A stretch of 64,000 nucleotides of DNA from Aquimarina sp. AU58 (lineage in GTDB: Bacteria > Bacteroidota > Bacteroidia > Flavobacteriales > Flavobacteriaceae): positions 28,479-92,478 of the forward strand of contig NZ_OMPD01000011.1 of NCBI RefSeq assembly GCF_900312745.1. Reading direction: 5' to 3'. This document shows positions 45,917 through 54,699 of this stretch, piece after piece. Position numbers and translations under genes: made by a program. Below the pieces are notes generated by a model. It ran no database searches, was not told the DNA's origin, and saw only the letters and a list, made by a program, of their open reading frames with translations. Each line of letters opens with the position of its first letter. Positions within the stretch are counted from its first letter, which is position 1.

Positions 45917-47713
45917 TTAATGTTCTATGTTGATACTATCTTTTTGACTTTTTTTCTTTTCGGTATTAAGATCTTCTTTTACTTTCTTTTTAAAAGGAAT
46001 AGAATCTAGTTGTTCGTTAGTTTCTTTGAGCTCGGCATCTTTAAGTTCTTGCTCTAATAATCGAGAACCTTCAGACTTATTATCCTCTAAACGTTTAACA
46101 GTTTCTTCATCAAAGAAATCTGCTTCATCTTTTGGTAATGGGATTCCTGTTATTTTGGTAAGTTCAGGAGGAGATTCTCCTCTAAATAGATCAGCCTTAC
46201 TATTAATACGTTCATCACCGCGCCAATTAAAACCAGAGAGCTCACGAGCATTTTCTGGTAGGTCAATTTCACGATATAAAGTACCGTCAATATTCTGGTA
46301 ATAATAGACATCTTCAATCTCCCGATTATTTAATAATAATCTGATTGAGCTAGAGAGTACTTTATTAATACCAATAAGTTTTAACTCCCCTTCGCTTTCT
46401 CTCTGGTAAAATATAGTTTCTGTGTTTTTATCAATATCTACCTGGTAGAGTTCATTTTCTTTAAATAAACCATAAAGTATCTGGCCTTTTACTTGATTGA
46501 ATCCGGCTTTAAGGGTGTCTTCTTGTGCTAAAAAAGCATTTTGGTACACGATAAGTGAATCTAACTTTTCTGTCTTTGTATTCGAGATAATTTTTATAGT
46601 ATCACCTGTCATTTGATTTCTTTGCGACCAAATAATCGGTCGGCCAATCATTTTAGTATATCCTGTGGTCTGATCTACATTAATAGAATCACTTTTACCA
46701 CTCATATTACTCTTATAGATTCTCACATCATAAAAACCATTCATTATTCTTCGTTCGGGTTTACCAGTGACCATAAGTGTATCACTGTGAATAAAAATAG
46801 AATCTTTTTCCTGCAAAGTAGCTGCGAGTGCTCTCTTTGTGATAAAAACAGAATCTTTTTCTTTAAAAACCTCTGCATAATGACCGGTAATCACAGAATT
46901 ATTTGCCGTATCTAATACTCTAATATTATTAGTAGCCGAAGCAAATTGACTAGCACTATTGTAAAAAATACTATCTCCAAAAACAGTGCGTTTATCATAG
47001 TCGATTTTGGCATTTTTGATAGCATATCCAGTCTTAACTTTAGTATCATAGAATCCTCGTTCACAATATAATGTGCTTTCTTTACCTTTAACTGTCGAAG
47101 GACCATATAGATATGCATGACCATTTTCTGTGTAATAATCCAATCGATCAGAATCGACCGTGTTTTCTGGATTTACAATTTTTACTGTGGTATTAAATGA
47201 ATATTGTTTTCTATCCATAAAGTACCGTCCAATTTGGCTGGTTAATGTATTCGAAGAATCTCGAACTGTTCCTCCACTACGATAATATGCCTGTTGTCTA
47301 AGTCGATCAAAGAATAAAGTATCGGTACGCAATGTATTCGAAGGAGTTTCCATAAATACATCATCACTTGCATATGCAAATTTAGTATTACCATTATACT
47401 CAGCATATTTACTAGTCATAGTAATGGTGTCTCCTTGCTTCATTTTTACATTTCCTAAGGCCTTAACAAACTTATCTTCACCATAGTGAATAGCTTGGTC
47501 ACACCATATCTCAATTCCTTCATGTTGCATATATACCTGTTTGTCTACTTTGGCCAGGATAGTTGCCCCAGGAAACCGATTTTGATCTTTTATGGTACGA
47601 TCAGATTGAACTTTGATTTGTTTTCCTTCTTGTGCAAATGATGCTACCGAAAATATAAAAGCAAATAGTATATAGAAGAATTTGTTTTTCAAGTGTTTCA
47701 AATTTGTATGCAA
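45917..47713 (-). CDS. OstA-like LPS-transport protein (LptA/OstA N-terminal repeats)
   Basis: 598 residues. A signal peptide with LKNKFFYILFAFIFSVASFA is followed by repeated OstA units of beta-jellyroll type, for example YMQHEGIEIWCDQAIHYG, FVKALGNVKMKQGDTITMTS and KYAEYNGNTKFAYASDDVFM. The C-terminal 60 residues are charged. Proteins of this type carry LPS across the periplasm as LptA-like bridges; this one is longer than E. coli LptA (185 residues), as is usual for Bacteroidota. No ATG is available at the start; TTG codons at 47713, 47701 and 47692 are possible, and the signal peptide fits any of them. Confidence 0.82.
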   Translation of the reverse strand: MHTNLKHLKNKFFYILFAFIFSVASFAQEGKQIKVQSDRTIKDQNRFPGATILAKVDKQVYMQHEGIEIWCDQAIHYGEDKFVKALGNVKMKQGDTITMTSKYAEYNGNTKFAYASDDVFMETPSNTLRTDTLFFDRLRQQAYYRSGGTVRDSSNTLTSQIGRYFMDRKQYSFNTTVKIVNPENTVDSDRLDYYTENGHAYLYGPSTVKGKESTLYCERGFYDTKVKTGYAIKNAKIDYDKRTVFGDSIFYNSASQFASATNNIRVLDTANNSVITGHYAEVFKEKDSVFITKRALAATLQEKDSIFIHSDTLMVTGKPERRIMNGFYDVRIYKSNMSGKSDSINVDQTTGYTKMIGRPIIWSQRNQMTGDTIKIISNTKTEKLDSLIVYQNAFLAQEDTLKAGFNQVKGQILYGLFKENELYQVDIDKNTETIFYQRESEGELKLIGINKVLSSSIRLLLNNREIEDVYYYQNIDGTLYREIDLPENARELSGFNWRGDERINSKADLFRGESPPELTKITGIPLPKDEADFFDEETVKRLEDNKSEGSRLLEQELKDAELKETNEQLDSIPFKKKVKEDLNTEKKKSQKDSINIEH

Positions 47714-48173
47714 AATAACGAAAATTGTATCTAATGATTGTGGCTATAGCAGTAAAATAAAAAGTAAGTCATGTTCATTTAATAACTTTATGTCTAATCT
47801 TATGTTGCATTTTAACATGTTTTATCTCTGTAATACCTTAAAAGCAAGTAATTTCTACAATGAGTATAGGGGTGTAGTTTCATAAAAAAAGGATAATGTG
47901 TAAGTTTTGTACGATCAAAGGACTAATACAGATAAAAAGAAGCAAATAAGAGAAATTTTCGAATTTTTTAACACTAGATCTACTTAAGCATCAGTAAATT
48001 GCGATAGGAAACAACAAAGGGAACGATCAATGCTATGGGGATAGCATCATCTTAACTTTTATTTTTTATCAAAAGCAAATTTATTTATTCTGATCCATTG
48101 CTAAGAATAGATATAGAGCTGCTTAAAAAAAAGAACAGTTGAGGTCGTTATACTATTAACAAAAAGATAATAG
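47714..48173. other. Divergent intergenic region between the OstA-like gene and the TPR/PD40 gene
   Basis: 460 nt, AT-rich. It must hold both promoters. A small perfect hairpin (ATGCTAT at 48030-48036, ATAGCAT at 48041-48047, loop GGGG) lies 127 nt before the rightward gene, with no T run directly behind it. No gene or known RNA is seen. Confidence 0.4.
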
Positions 48174-49535
48174 ATGGTTTTGAAAAAAAACTTAGGGGCT
48201 CTATTTTTTTTGTTTTTTTGGGGTGCTGTGTTTTCTCAGGAAAAGCAGTTGGAAAAAGCAAATGAAGCTTTTAAAAAGTATGCCTATATCGAGGCAAGGG
48301 AAATGTACTTAAAAGCTATAAGAAAAGGAGGTAAATCAATAGAGTTATATGAAAGATTAGGGGATTCATATTACTTTAATGGTGAATTAGAAAAAGCAGC
48401 ACAATGGTATCGAGTGTTGTCTTCTTTGTATCCAGGAAAAATAAAATCAGAATACCGCACCAGATATACACAATGCATTAAAAGTACTGAAGAATATAAA
48501 AGTGAAGATGATATAGCGCATTGGTTATATGCAAGTAATGATAAAGGAGTTGAACAGATACATGACTCATTAGATAATACTTTATCGAAAAAAAATAAGC
48601 CAAAGGAATTTATAATTGATACCTTAAATATCAATTCGAAATATTCTGATTATGCTCCTAGTTTTTATAATGGTGAATTAGTATTCGCATCTTCGAGAAA
48701 TACCAATAACTTTTCTAAAGTATTACACGAGTGGAATGATCAACCTTTTTTGGATTTGTATACAACTACATATGTTTCTGAAGAAAAAAGTATTGAAAAA
48801 TTAAAAGGGACTATTAATTCGAAGTTTCATGAATCTTCTGCAACTTTTAGTAAGGATAGGAAAACGGTCTATTTTACTAGAAATAATTATTCTAAAAGAA
48901 AATCTAAAACAAATACAAAAGGCGTTGTTTTATTAAAAATATATAGAGCACGTTATGATAACGGAAAATGGGGAGATGTAGAAGAACTACCTTTTAATAG
49001 CGATGAGTACTCAATAGCACACCCTGCATTATCTTCAGATGGCAAATACTTATATTTTGCAAGTGATATGCCAGGAACTCATGGGAAATCAGATTTGTAT
49101 GTGGTGAAAATAAATGAAGATGAAAGTTTTGGAACGCCTAAAAATTTAGGAGATTTAATTAATACTTCGGGCCGTGAAACTTTCCCTTATATTAGTGATA
49201 AAGGAAAGTTGTTTTTTGCAAGTGATGGACATAAGGGGCTAGGAGGATTAGATATTTTTATGGCTATTTTAAATAAGGAGGGAGCAGTAGAAGTTTATAA
49301 TTTAGGAAAACCAATTAACAGCCCGAAAGATGATTTTACTTTTATTATCAATGAAGAAAGTAAAACAGGGTATTTTGCGAGTAATCGTAAAGGCGGAAAA
49401 GGAGATGATGATATCTATGGTTTTAAGCAGATAAAATCATTTCCTGATGGCTATTATCGTAAGCAGAAAATTATGCGAAAATTAGAAAGGGTAATAGAGC
49501 TAAAACCTAATAAGGAAGGGACTACTTCATTATGA
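48174..49535 (+). CDS. Exported TPR plus PD40 beta-propeller protein without the usual OmpA domain
   Basis: 453 residues. A signal peptide (LGALFFLFFWGAVFSQ) precedes TPR units (about 22-110, with LEKANEAFKKYAYIEAREMY and LYERLGDSYYFNGELEKAAQ) and WD40-like PD40 blades (about 150-425), with HPALSSDGKYLYFASDMPGT, FPYISDKGKLFFASDGHKGL and FIINEESKTGYFASNRKGGK. In flavobacterial relatives the same layout usually continues with an OmpA-like peptidoglycan-binding domain; here the protein stops after a short Lys-rich tail, KQKIMRKLERVIELKPNKEG. It may thus be a free periplasmic or surface propeller. The following collar-like gene is 88 nt away. Confidence 0.82.
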   Translation: MVLKKNLGALFFLFFWGAVFSQEKQLEKANEAFKKYAYIEAREMYLKAIRKGGKSIELYERLGDSYYFNGELEKAAQWYRVLSSLYPGKIKSEYRTRYTQCIKSTEEYKSEDDIAHWLYASNDKGVEQIHDSLDNTLSKKNKPKEFIIDTLNINSKYSDYAPSFYNGELVFASSRNTNNFSKVLHEWNDQPFLDLYTTTYVSEEKSIEKLKGTINSKFHESSATFSKDRKTVYFTRNNYSKRKSKTNTKGVVLLKIYRARYDNGKWGDVEELPFNSDEYSIAHPALSSDGKYLYFASDMPGTHGKSDLYVVKINEDESFGTPKNLGDLINTSGRETFPYISDKGKLFFASDGHKGLGGLDIFMAILNKEGAVEVYNLGKPINSPKDDFTFIINEESKTGYFASNRKGGKGDDDIYGFKQIKSFPDGYYRKQKIMRKLERVIELKPNKEGTTSL

Positions 49536-49623
49536 TAATATGAATTGATAGAAAATATATTTTAGATTTATTTTCTGATAAATGTTTTTGCTTTTATATA
49601 TTTATGGTAAAACAAATAACTAT

Positions 49624-50328
49624 ATGAAAGTAAAACTATTTTTAATTTTCGTTTTTATAAGCCACTTTTTTTATGCTCAGGTAGACAGGAACTCTATATT
49701 AGGATTGCCTAATGTTACTACTATTCAAATGAATGGTATTGTAACTCCTAATCGAGGATCGATAGTGTATAATACTACCGATGATAAAATATACTACTGG
49801 GATGGAACAAAGTGGGTTGCTGCAAATGAATCAGCATCAGACGGAGATGTAAAGTTTAGTGTTGCTACCGCGGATCATAGTGGATGGTATATTTTAGATG
49901 GTCGTAGTACTGCAACACTTTCGGCTACAGCTCAAGCAGTTGCTACTAGTCTAGGATTTACCACAAATTTACCCGATGCAACAGATAGAGTCTTAAAACA
50001 TCCCACGGGAGGAGAAAATATAGGAGACACAGGAGGACAAGCAAATACAACCTTAGTCCAGGCGAATTTACCTAATGTTAATTTTACGGGTACAACAAAT
50101 ACTAGAGGGAACCATAGGCATGGTTTTGCTGGTTTCTTTTCTAATCAACGTGTGCAAAATGGTGTAGATGCAAATAGAAGGATTTTATTGGCTGGAGGAA
50201 ATACAAATACTGGTAATGCAGGGAATCACAACCATAATGTAACACTAAATAGTGGAGGAGCAAACCAATCTTTTGATCGCTATCAACCTTACCTGGTAAT
50301 TAATACTTTTATCTATTTGGGAAATTAA
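49624..50328 (+). CDS. Exported phage tail-collar-like protein
   Basis: 234 residues from the ATG at 49624 (MKVKLFLIFVFISHFFYAQ, a signal peptide); an in-frame ATG at 49582 would break the signal. The N-terminal part has the short repeat GSIVYNTTDDKIYYWDGTKW (about 45-64), a motif common in flavobacterial exported proteins. The C-terminal part looks like a tail-fibre tip: LPDATDRVLKHPTGG, two His-X-His sites in GNHRHGF and GNHNHNV, and the closing FDRYQPYLVINTFIYLGN. In T4-type fibres such HXH sites hold metal along a trimer. No phage genes are nearby, so this looks like a host-owned adhesin or surface protein. Confidence 0.72.
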   Translation: MKVKLFLIFVFISHFFYAQVDRNSILGLPNVTTIQMNGIVTPNRGSIVYNTTDDKIYYWDGTKWVAANESASDGDVKFSVATADHSGWYILDGRSTATLSATAQAVATSLGFTTNLPDATDRVLKHPTGGENIGDTGGQANTTLVQANLPNVNFTGTTNTRGNHRHGFAGFFSNQRVQNGVDANRRILLAGGNTNTGNAGNHNHNVTLNSGGANQSFDRYQPYLVINTFIYLGN

Positions 50329-50351
50329 GAATATACATTTACACTATACAT

Positions 50352-50394
50352 AAAAAATAAGAGCGGCTGTATTTTACAGCCGCTCTTATTTTTT
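50352..50394. terminator. Strong bidirectional terminator between the collar-like gene and purA
   Basis: A perfect 20-bp inverted repeat (50352-50371 with 50375-50394, core GAGCGGCTGTA / TACAGCCGCTC) with a 3-nt loop and A/T runs on both ends. It lies 23 nt after the collar-like stop and 13 nt beyond the purA stop, so it serves both convergent genes. Confidence 0.93.
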
Positions 50395-50407
50395 ATAATG
50401 CTATTTT

Positions 50408-51679
50408 TTACCTGTGTATGGTTTGCGTTCTATCTGGTCCTACAGAAACAATTGTAATTGGTGTTTCCAGCTCTTTCTCTAAAAACGAAATGTATTCATT
50501 TAACTCTTTAGGTAATTGAGAAGGATCGGTCATTCCTGTAAGATCTTCAGACCAACCTTTCATCTCGGTATAGATAGGAGTTACATTTTCAGGTTCTATA
50601 TTGTATGGTAAATGAGTAATTGTTTTACCCTGGTATTTATAAGCGGTACATATTTTTAAGGTATTAAACCCACTTAGTACGTCGCCTTTCATCATCATTA
50701 ATTTTGTGACACCGTTTACATGTACTGCATATTTTAGTGCTACAAGGTCTAGCCATCCACATCTTCTTGGTCTACCTGTAGTAGCTCCAAATTCATGACC
50801 AACTTGTGCCATTGTCTCTCCATCTTTATCAAATAGTTCTGTAGGAAATGGTCCACTACCAACTCGAGTTGTGTATGCTTTAAATATACCAAAAACATCT
50901 TTGATCTTATTTGGTGCAATACCCAAACCAGTACATGCTCCTGCTGCTGTGGTATTTGATGATGTTACAAAAGGGTATGTGCCAAAATCGATATCTAATA
51001 AAGACCCTTGTGCACCTTCTGCCAGAATTGTTTTTCCTTCTTTTTGAGCTTGATGAAGGTATTCTTCACTATCAATAAAAGTAAGTGTTTTTAAAACTTT
51101 AATCGCTTCAAAAAATTCATTCTCTAGCTCTTCCAGATTGTATTCTATTTTTGAATCATAAAAATCAATCATTGCTTCATGCTTATTGGCTAAAGCACGG
51201 TAACGTTCTTTCCAGTCATTTAGTTCTAAATCTCCAACTCGAATACCATTTCTACCAGTTTTGTCCATATATGTAGGGCCAATTCCTTTTAAAGTAGAAC
51301 CAATTTTTGCTTTTCCTTTAGAAGCTTCAGAAGCAGCATCCAGAATCCTATGCGTAGGAAGAATTAGATGGGCTTTTCTAGAAATCAATAATTTGGATTT
51401 ATAATCTAAATTAAATTTATTAAGATTATCCAATTCTTTTTTGAAAATCACAGGGTCTATTACGACACCATTTCCAACTAGATTTATGGCTTTGTCATGA
51501 AAAATTCCGCTAGGAATAGTATGTAACACATGTTTGATTCCATCAAATTCTAAAGTGTGACCGGCATTAGGACCACCTTGAAATCGTGCAATAATATTAT
51601 AATCTTTTGTAAGAACGTCTACAATTTTTCCTTTCCCTTCGTCTCCCCATTGAAGACCAAGTAATAAGTTTACCGCCAT
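50408..51679 (-). CDS. purA: Adenylosuccinate synthetase
   Basis: 423 residues, standard length. It joins IMP and aspartate with GTP in AMP synthesis. The N-terminal GLQWGDEGKGKIVDVL contains the catalytic Asp and the P-loop, followed by RFQGGPNAGHTLEF with the catalytic His. STLKGIGPTYMDKTGRNGIR, ILAEGAQGSLLDIDFGTYPF and TTGRPRRCGWLDLVAL are all intact. Its ATG overlaps the fur stop by one base (TAATG), so translation is coupled and both genes come from the fur promoter. A strong terminator follows. Confidence 0.97.
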   Translation of the reverse strand: MAVNLLLGLQWGDEGKGKIVDVLTKDYNIIARFQGGPNAGHTLEFDGIKHVLHTIPSGIFHDKAINLVGNGVVIDPVIFKKELDNLNKFNLDYKSKLLISRKAHLILPTHRILDAASEASKGKAKIGSTLKGIGPTYMDKTGRNGIRVGDLELNDWKERYRALANKHEAMIDFYDSKIEYNLEELENEFFEAIKVLKTLTFIDSEEYLHQAQKEGKTILAEGAQGSLLDIDFGTYPFVTSSNTTAAGACTGLGIAPNKIKDVFGIFKAYTTRVGSGPFPTELFDKDGETMAQVGHEFGATTGRPRRCGWLDLVALKYAVHVNGVTKLMMMKGDVLSGFNTLKICTAYKYQGKTITHLPYNIEPENVTPIYTEMKGWSEDLTGMTDPSQLPKELNEYISFLEKELETPITIVSVGPDRTQTIHR

Positions 51680-52146
51680 TAGTTATCTTTATTAGTTGGG
51701 TTTTTTTTAGTTCCGTAGAAATACAAAGAATGATTTGTAATATCTACATCAAAAATTTCTTCGATTGTTTTTTTTATAGATTGAATTCTAGGATCACAAA
51801 ATTCTAATACATCCCCGGTATCAGTTAAAATTAAGTGATCATGTTGTCTATCGAAATATGATTTTTCGTATTGAGCTTGATTTTGTCCGAATTGATGTTT
51901 TCTAACCAATTTACATTCTAATAAAAGCTCTATAGTGTTATAAAGTGTGGCACGGCTTACCCTATAATTTTTGTTTTTCATTTTGATATATAATGATTCG
52001 ATATCAAAATGCTCATCACTTTCGTAAATCTCTTGAAGTATAGCGTATCTTTCGGGTGTTTTTCTATGACCATTTTCTTCTAAGAAACTGGTGAAAACAT
52101 TTTTAACGATAATTTGATCGTTTTGTGTAGTTGCTTTAGTACTCAT
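51679..52146 (-). CDS. fur: Fur-family transcriptional regulator
   Basis: 155 residues. The winged helix (about 15-85) carries [20 protein letters not shown] and [20 protein letters not shown]; the dimer domain has [20 protein letters not shown] (about 108-127), which holds the His/Asp metal ligands of the HDH type. The CXXC zinc pairs found in many Fur proteins are absent, which is common for Bacteroidota. Iron-dependent repression is likely but PerR- or Zur-like use cannot be excluded. It is coupled to purA by a one-base overlap. A -7 element is 14 nt before the ATG. Confidence 0.88.
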   Translation of the reverse strand: MSTKATTQNDQIIVKNVFTSFLEENGHRKTPERYAILQEIYESDEHFDIESLYIKMKNKNYRVSRATLYNTIELLLECKLVRKHQFGQNQAQYEKSYFDRQHDHLILTDTGDVLEFCDPRIQSIKKTIEEIFDVDITNHSLYFYGTKKNPTNKDN

Positions 52147-52147
52147 A

Positions 52148-52167
52148 CGTTTAAAAACGCAAAGTTA
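52148..52167 (-). promoter_or_regulatory. fur-purA promoter with a small inverted repeat at the start point
   Basis: On the minus strand the -7 element is TAACTTTG (52160-52167), giving a start near 52153. An inverted repeat, CGTTT-2 nt-AAACG at 52148-52159, covers that start point, as expected for an autoregulatory site, but it is only 5 bp per arm. Confidence 0.5.
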
Positions 52168-52323
52168 CATTATTTTTTATTAGTGAGACTCTGATTTAAA
52201 AACGATTATTTAAGGTTTTTTAAAATTAACTGATTTGAACCGATTTGACCATAAAAAAGAATCTTTGTGAAAAATAGTGTGATTCTTAATTCATAATTCC
52301 TTTTTGAGCAAAAAAACAAGTTT

Positions 52324-54531
52324 TTATTCTCTTACAACTTTATCAATACCACTTATTTTTGAAAGGTTTTTCATAACCGTTTTTAAGGTATTCTTATTTT
52401 TGACACCTACCGTTATTTTTCCAGTAAAAACACCGTCATTAGTATCAAAATTCATATTATATATTGCAAGACTCATATTGTTTGAGATAATTTGTGTTAC
52501 CTCATTTACTACACCGATATTATCGATACCATTTAGTCTTATTACAGCCTTGAATTCTTCCTGGCTAGAATCAATCCATTTCGCAGCAATAATGCGATAT
52601 GCATAGTTACTTTGTAGTTGTAGCGAATTTGGACAATTGTTTTTATGCACTTTTATGCCTTCATTGACTGTTATAAAGCCAAAAACATCATCTCCAGGAA
52701 TCGGATTACAACAATTAGATAATTTGTATTCTAGTTTTTCTGAATCTTTTCCAAAAACAAGCAGATCGTATTTCGATGTAATTTCCTCCTTATTAACATC
52801 TTTAATGTTACCTCTTCGAATTCTATTTTTGATAAAATTCATAAAGACATTACTTCGAGTGGTAGCGAACTCTTTGATTTTTTGATTGTCAATGGTTCCT
52901 ATACCTACTCTGTAAAATAGATCCAAACTTGTTTTAAGTTTAAAATAGAGTACAAGTTCATTAACAACTTTCTCACTCATTGTTATTTTCTGGGAGCGAA
53001 GTTTACGTTTTAAAACGACTTTTCCGTCTTCGGCAATTTGTTTTTTCTCGTCTCGTAGAGCAGATTTAATTTTGGATCTTGCTCTTGCTGTAGTAGCATA
53101 ATCCAACCAGCTAGAAGAAGGTTTTGATTTGGTCGAGGTAATGATTTCTACCTGATCACCACTTTTAAGCTCATGGCTTAATGGTACTAATTTACCATTC
53201 ACTCGAGCTCCTCTTGTTCTTAATCCAACCTCGGTATGTACACTAAAACCAAAATCAAGTGCAGTTGCTCCTTTTGGTAATGATTTTAAATCTCCTTCAG
53301 GCGTAAAGACAAATATTTCTTTTGCATAAAGATTTAATTTAAATTCTTCTACAAAATCTACAGCGTTTGTTTCAGAATTTTCTAATGCTTCCTGTAATCG
53401 ATTAAGCCACCCATCTAATCCTTGATCATCTTTTTCTTCAGTATTTTTATATTTATAATGTGCTGCATATCCTTTTTCAGCAATTTCATGCATACGCTCA
53501 CTACGAATTTGTACTTCTACCCATTTGCTGTCTGGGCCGATAACGGTTATATGTAAGGCTTCGTAACCGGTAGACTTGGGTTGAGAGATCCAATCTCTTA
53601 AGCGAATAGGGTTTGGTCTGTAATAATCGGTTACTACAGTATATATTTTCCAGGCAATAAACTTTTCATTCTCTATATTATCAGATTTGTATATTATTCG
53701 TATAGCAAATTTGTCATACACTTCGTCGAATGAGATGTTTTGCTTTACCATTTTTCTACGAATCGAAAAAATGGATTTTGGTCTTCCTTTTATTTCATAA
53801 TTTAATCCTTCTCTATCAAGACCTTCTCTAATCTGATCAGAGAATTTTTTGATATACTCGTCTTGCTCTTCCTTACTCTCCTTTATTTTTTCCAGAATAT
53901 CTTTATATACTTCGGGTTCGGTATATTTCAATCCCAGGTCTTCTAATTCTGTTTTGATATTGTATAAGCCAATTCGATGAGCCAGAGGGGCATATATATA
54001 CAAAGTTTCGGATGCAATCTTTACCTGCTTATCTGGTCTCATAGCATCCATCGTTTGCATATTATGCAAGCGATCCGCAATTTTAATGATAATAACCCTT
54101 ACATCATCATTAAGGGTAAGAAGCATTTTTCTGAAATTCTCGGCTTGTAGAGAAATGTCTCTATCTTTTTTTAGAGAAGAAATTTTGGTAAGGCCATCTA
54201 CAATACGAGCTACTGTTTCACCAAACATTTGCTCAATATCTACCAGAGTATATTCTGTGTCTTCTACAACATCATGAAGTAATGCTGCAGCAATTGATGT
54301 AGCATCTAGCCCAATTTCACTAGCTACAATTTTTGCTACCGCAATAGGATGAAAAATATAGGCTTCACCACTTTTACGACGTTGATCTTTATGGGCATCA
54401 ACAGCAATATCAAACGCCTGCCGTATAAGTGTCTTATCCTCTTTAGTAAGATCTCTATAACTAATACGAAGCAATTCTTTGTATTGCTTAGCAATCTGTT
54501 TATTTTCTTTATCTATAGCAGCTTCAGTCAT
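52324..54531 (-). CDS. rsh: Bifunctional (p)ppGpp synthetase/hydrolase (RelA/SpoT, RSH)
   Basis: 735 residues, the full four-part RSH layout. The HD hydrolase domain (about 40-200) has IFHPIAVAKIVA and LLHDVVEDTEYT, with the HD pair at 86-87, so hydrolysis should work. The synthetase domain (about 250-370) has RDWISQPKSTGYEALHITVI. The TGS domain (about 405-465) has VFTPEGDLKSLPKGATALDF, and the C-terminal ACT domain ends at KVVRE. Most flavobacteria have one such enzyme, so it would control both making and breaking of the alarmone. It lies downstream of a separate region and upstream of fur with a 177-nt gap. Confidence 0.95.
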   Translation of the reverse strand: MTEAAIDKENKQIAKQYKELLRISYRDLTKEDKTLIRQAFDIAVDAHKDQRRKSGEAYIFHPIAVAKIVASEIGLDATSIAAALLHDVVEDTEYTLVDIEQMFGETVARIVDGLTKISSLKKDRDISLQAENFRKMLLTLNDDVRVIIIKIADRLHNMQTMDAMRPDKQVKIASETLYIYAPLAHRIGLYNIKTELEDLGLKYTEPEVYKDILEKIKESKEEQDEYIKKFSDQIREGLDREGLNYEIKGRPKSIFSIRRKMVKQNISFDEVYDKFAIRIIYKSDNIENEKFIAWKIYTVVTDYYRPNPIRLRDWISQPKSTGYEALHITVIGPDSKWVEVQIRSERMHEIAEKGYAAHYKYKNTEEKDDQGLDGWLNRLQEALENSETNAVDFVEEFKLNLYAKEIFVFTPEGDLKSLPKGATALDFGFSVHTEVGLRTRGARVNGKLVPLSHELKSGDQVEIITSTKSKPSSSWLDYATTARARSKIKSALRDEKKQIAEDGKVVLKRKLRSQKITMSEKVVNELVLYFKLKTSLDLFYRVGIGTIDNQKIKEFATTRSNVFMNFIKNRIRRGNIKDVNKEEITSKYDLLVFGKDSEKLEYKLSNCCNPIPGDDVFGFITVNEGIKVHKNNCPNSLQLQSNYAYRIIAAKWIDSSQEEFKAVIRLNGIDNIGVVNEVTQIISNNMSLAIYNMNFDTNDGVFTGKITVGVKNKNTLKTVMKNLSKISGIDKVVRE

Positions 54532-54699
54532 AACATAAAGTTTTTTAAGAAAGCCCTATTAAGTATCGCGTGTGATATCCCCTACGTAATATTAACCGAC
54601 AAAATTGTGCCTTGAGATTAATGATTAAACTATATTTTTTGTCATTAATAATTAAAAATACAATTAAGAAATGTAACCACCAAGTCTTGAGTAAGGGAT

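Noticed and set aside
46026..46915. Open frames on the + strand inside the OstA-like gene
   Set aside because: They are shadows of a well-supported gene with clear OstA repeats and a signal peptide.
48030..48047. Hairpin before the TPR/PD40 gene as a riboswitch or terminator
   Set aside because: The 7-bp stem is short, lacks a T run and is not linked to any known motif.
49624..50328. Prophage or tailocin remnant
   Set aside because: Only one tail-collar-like domain is present, it follows a signal peptide, and no other phage gene is in the window.
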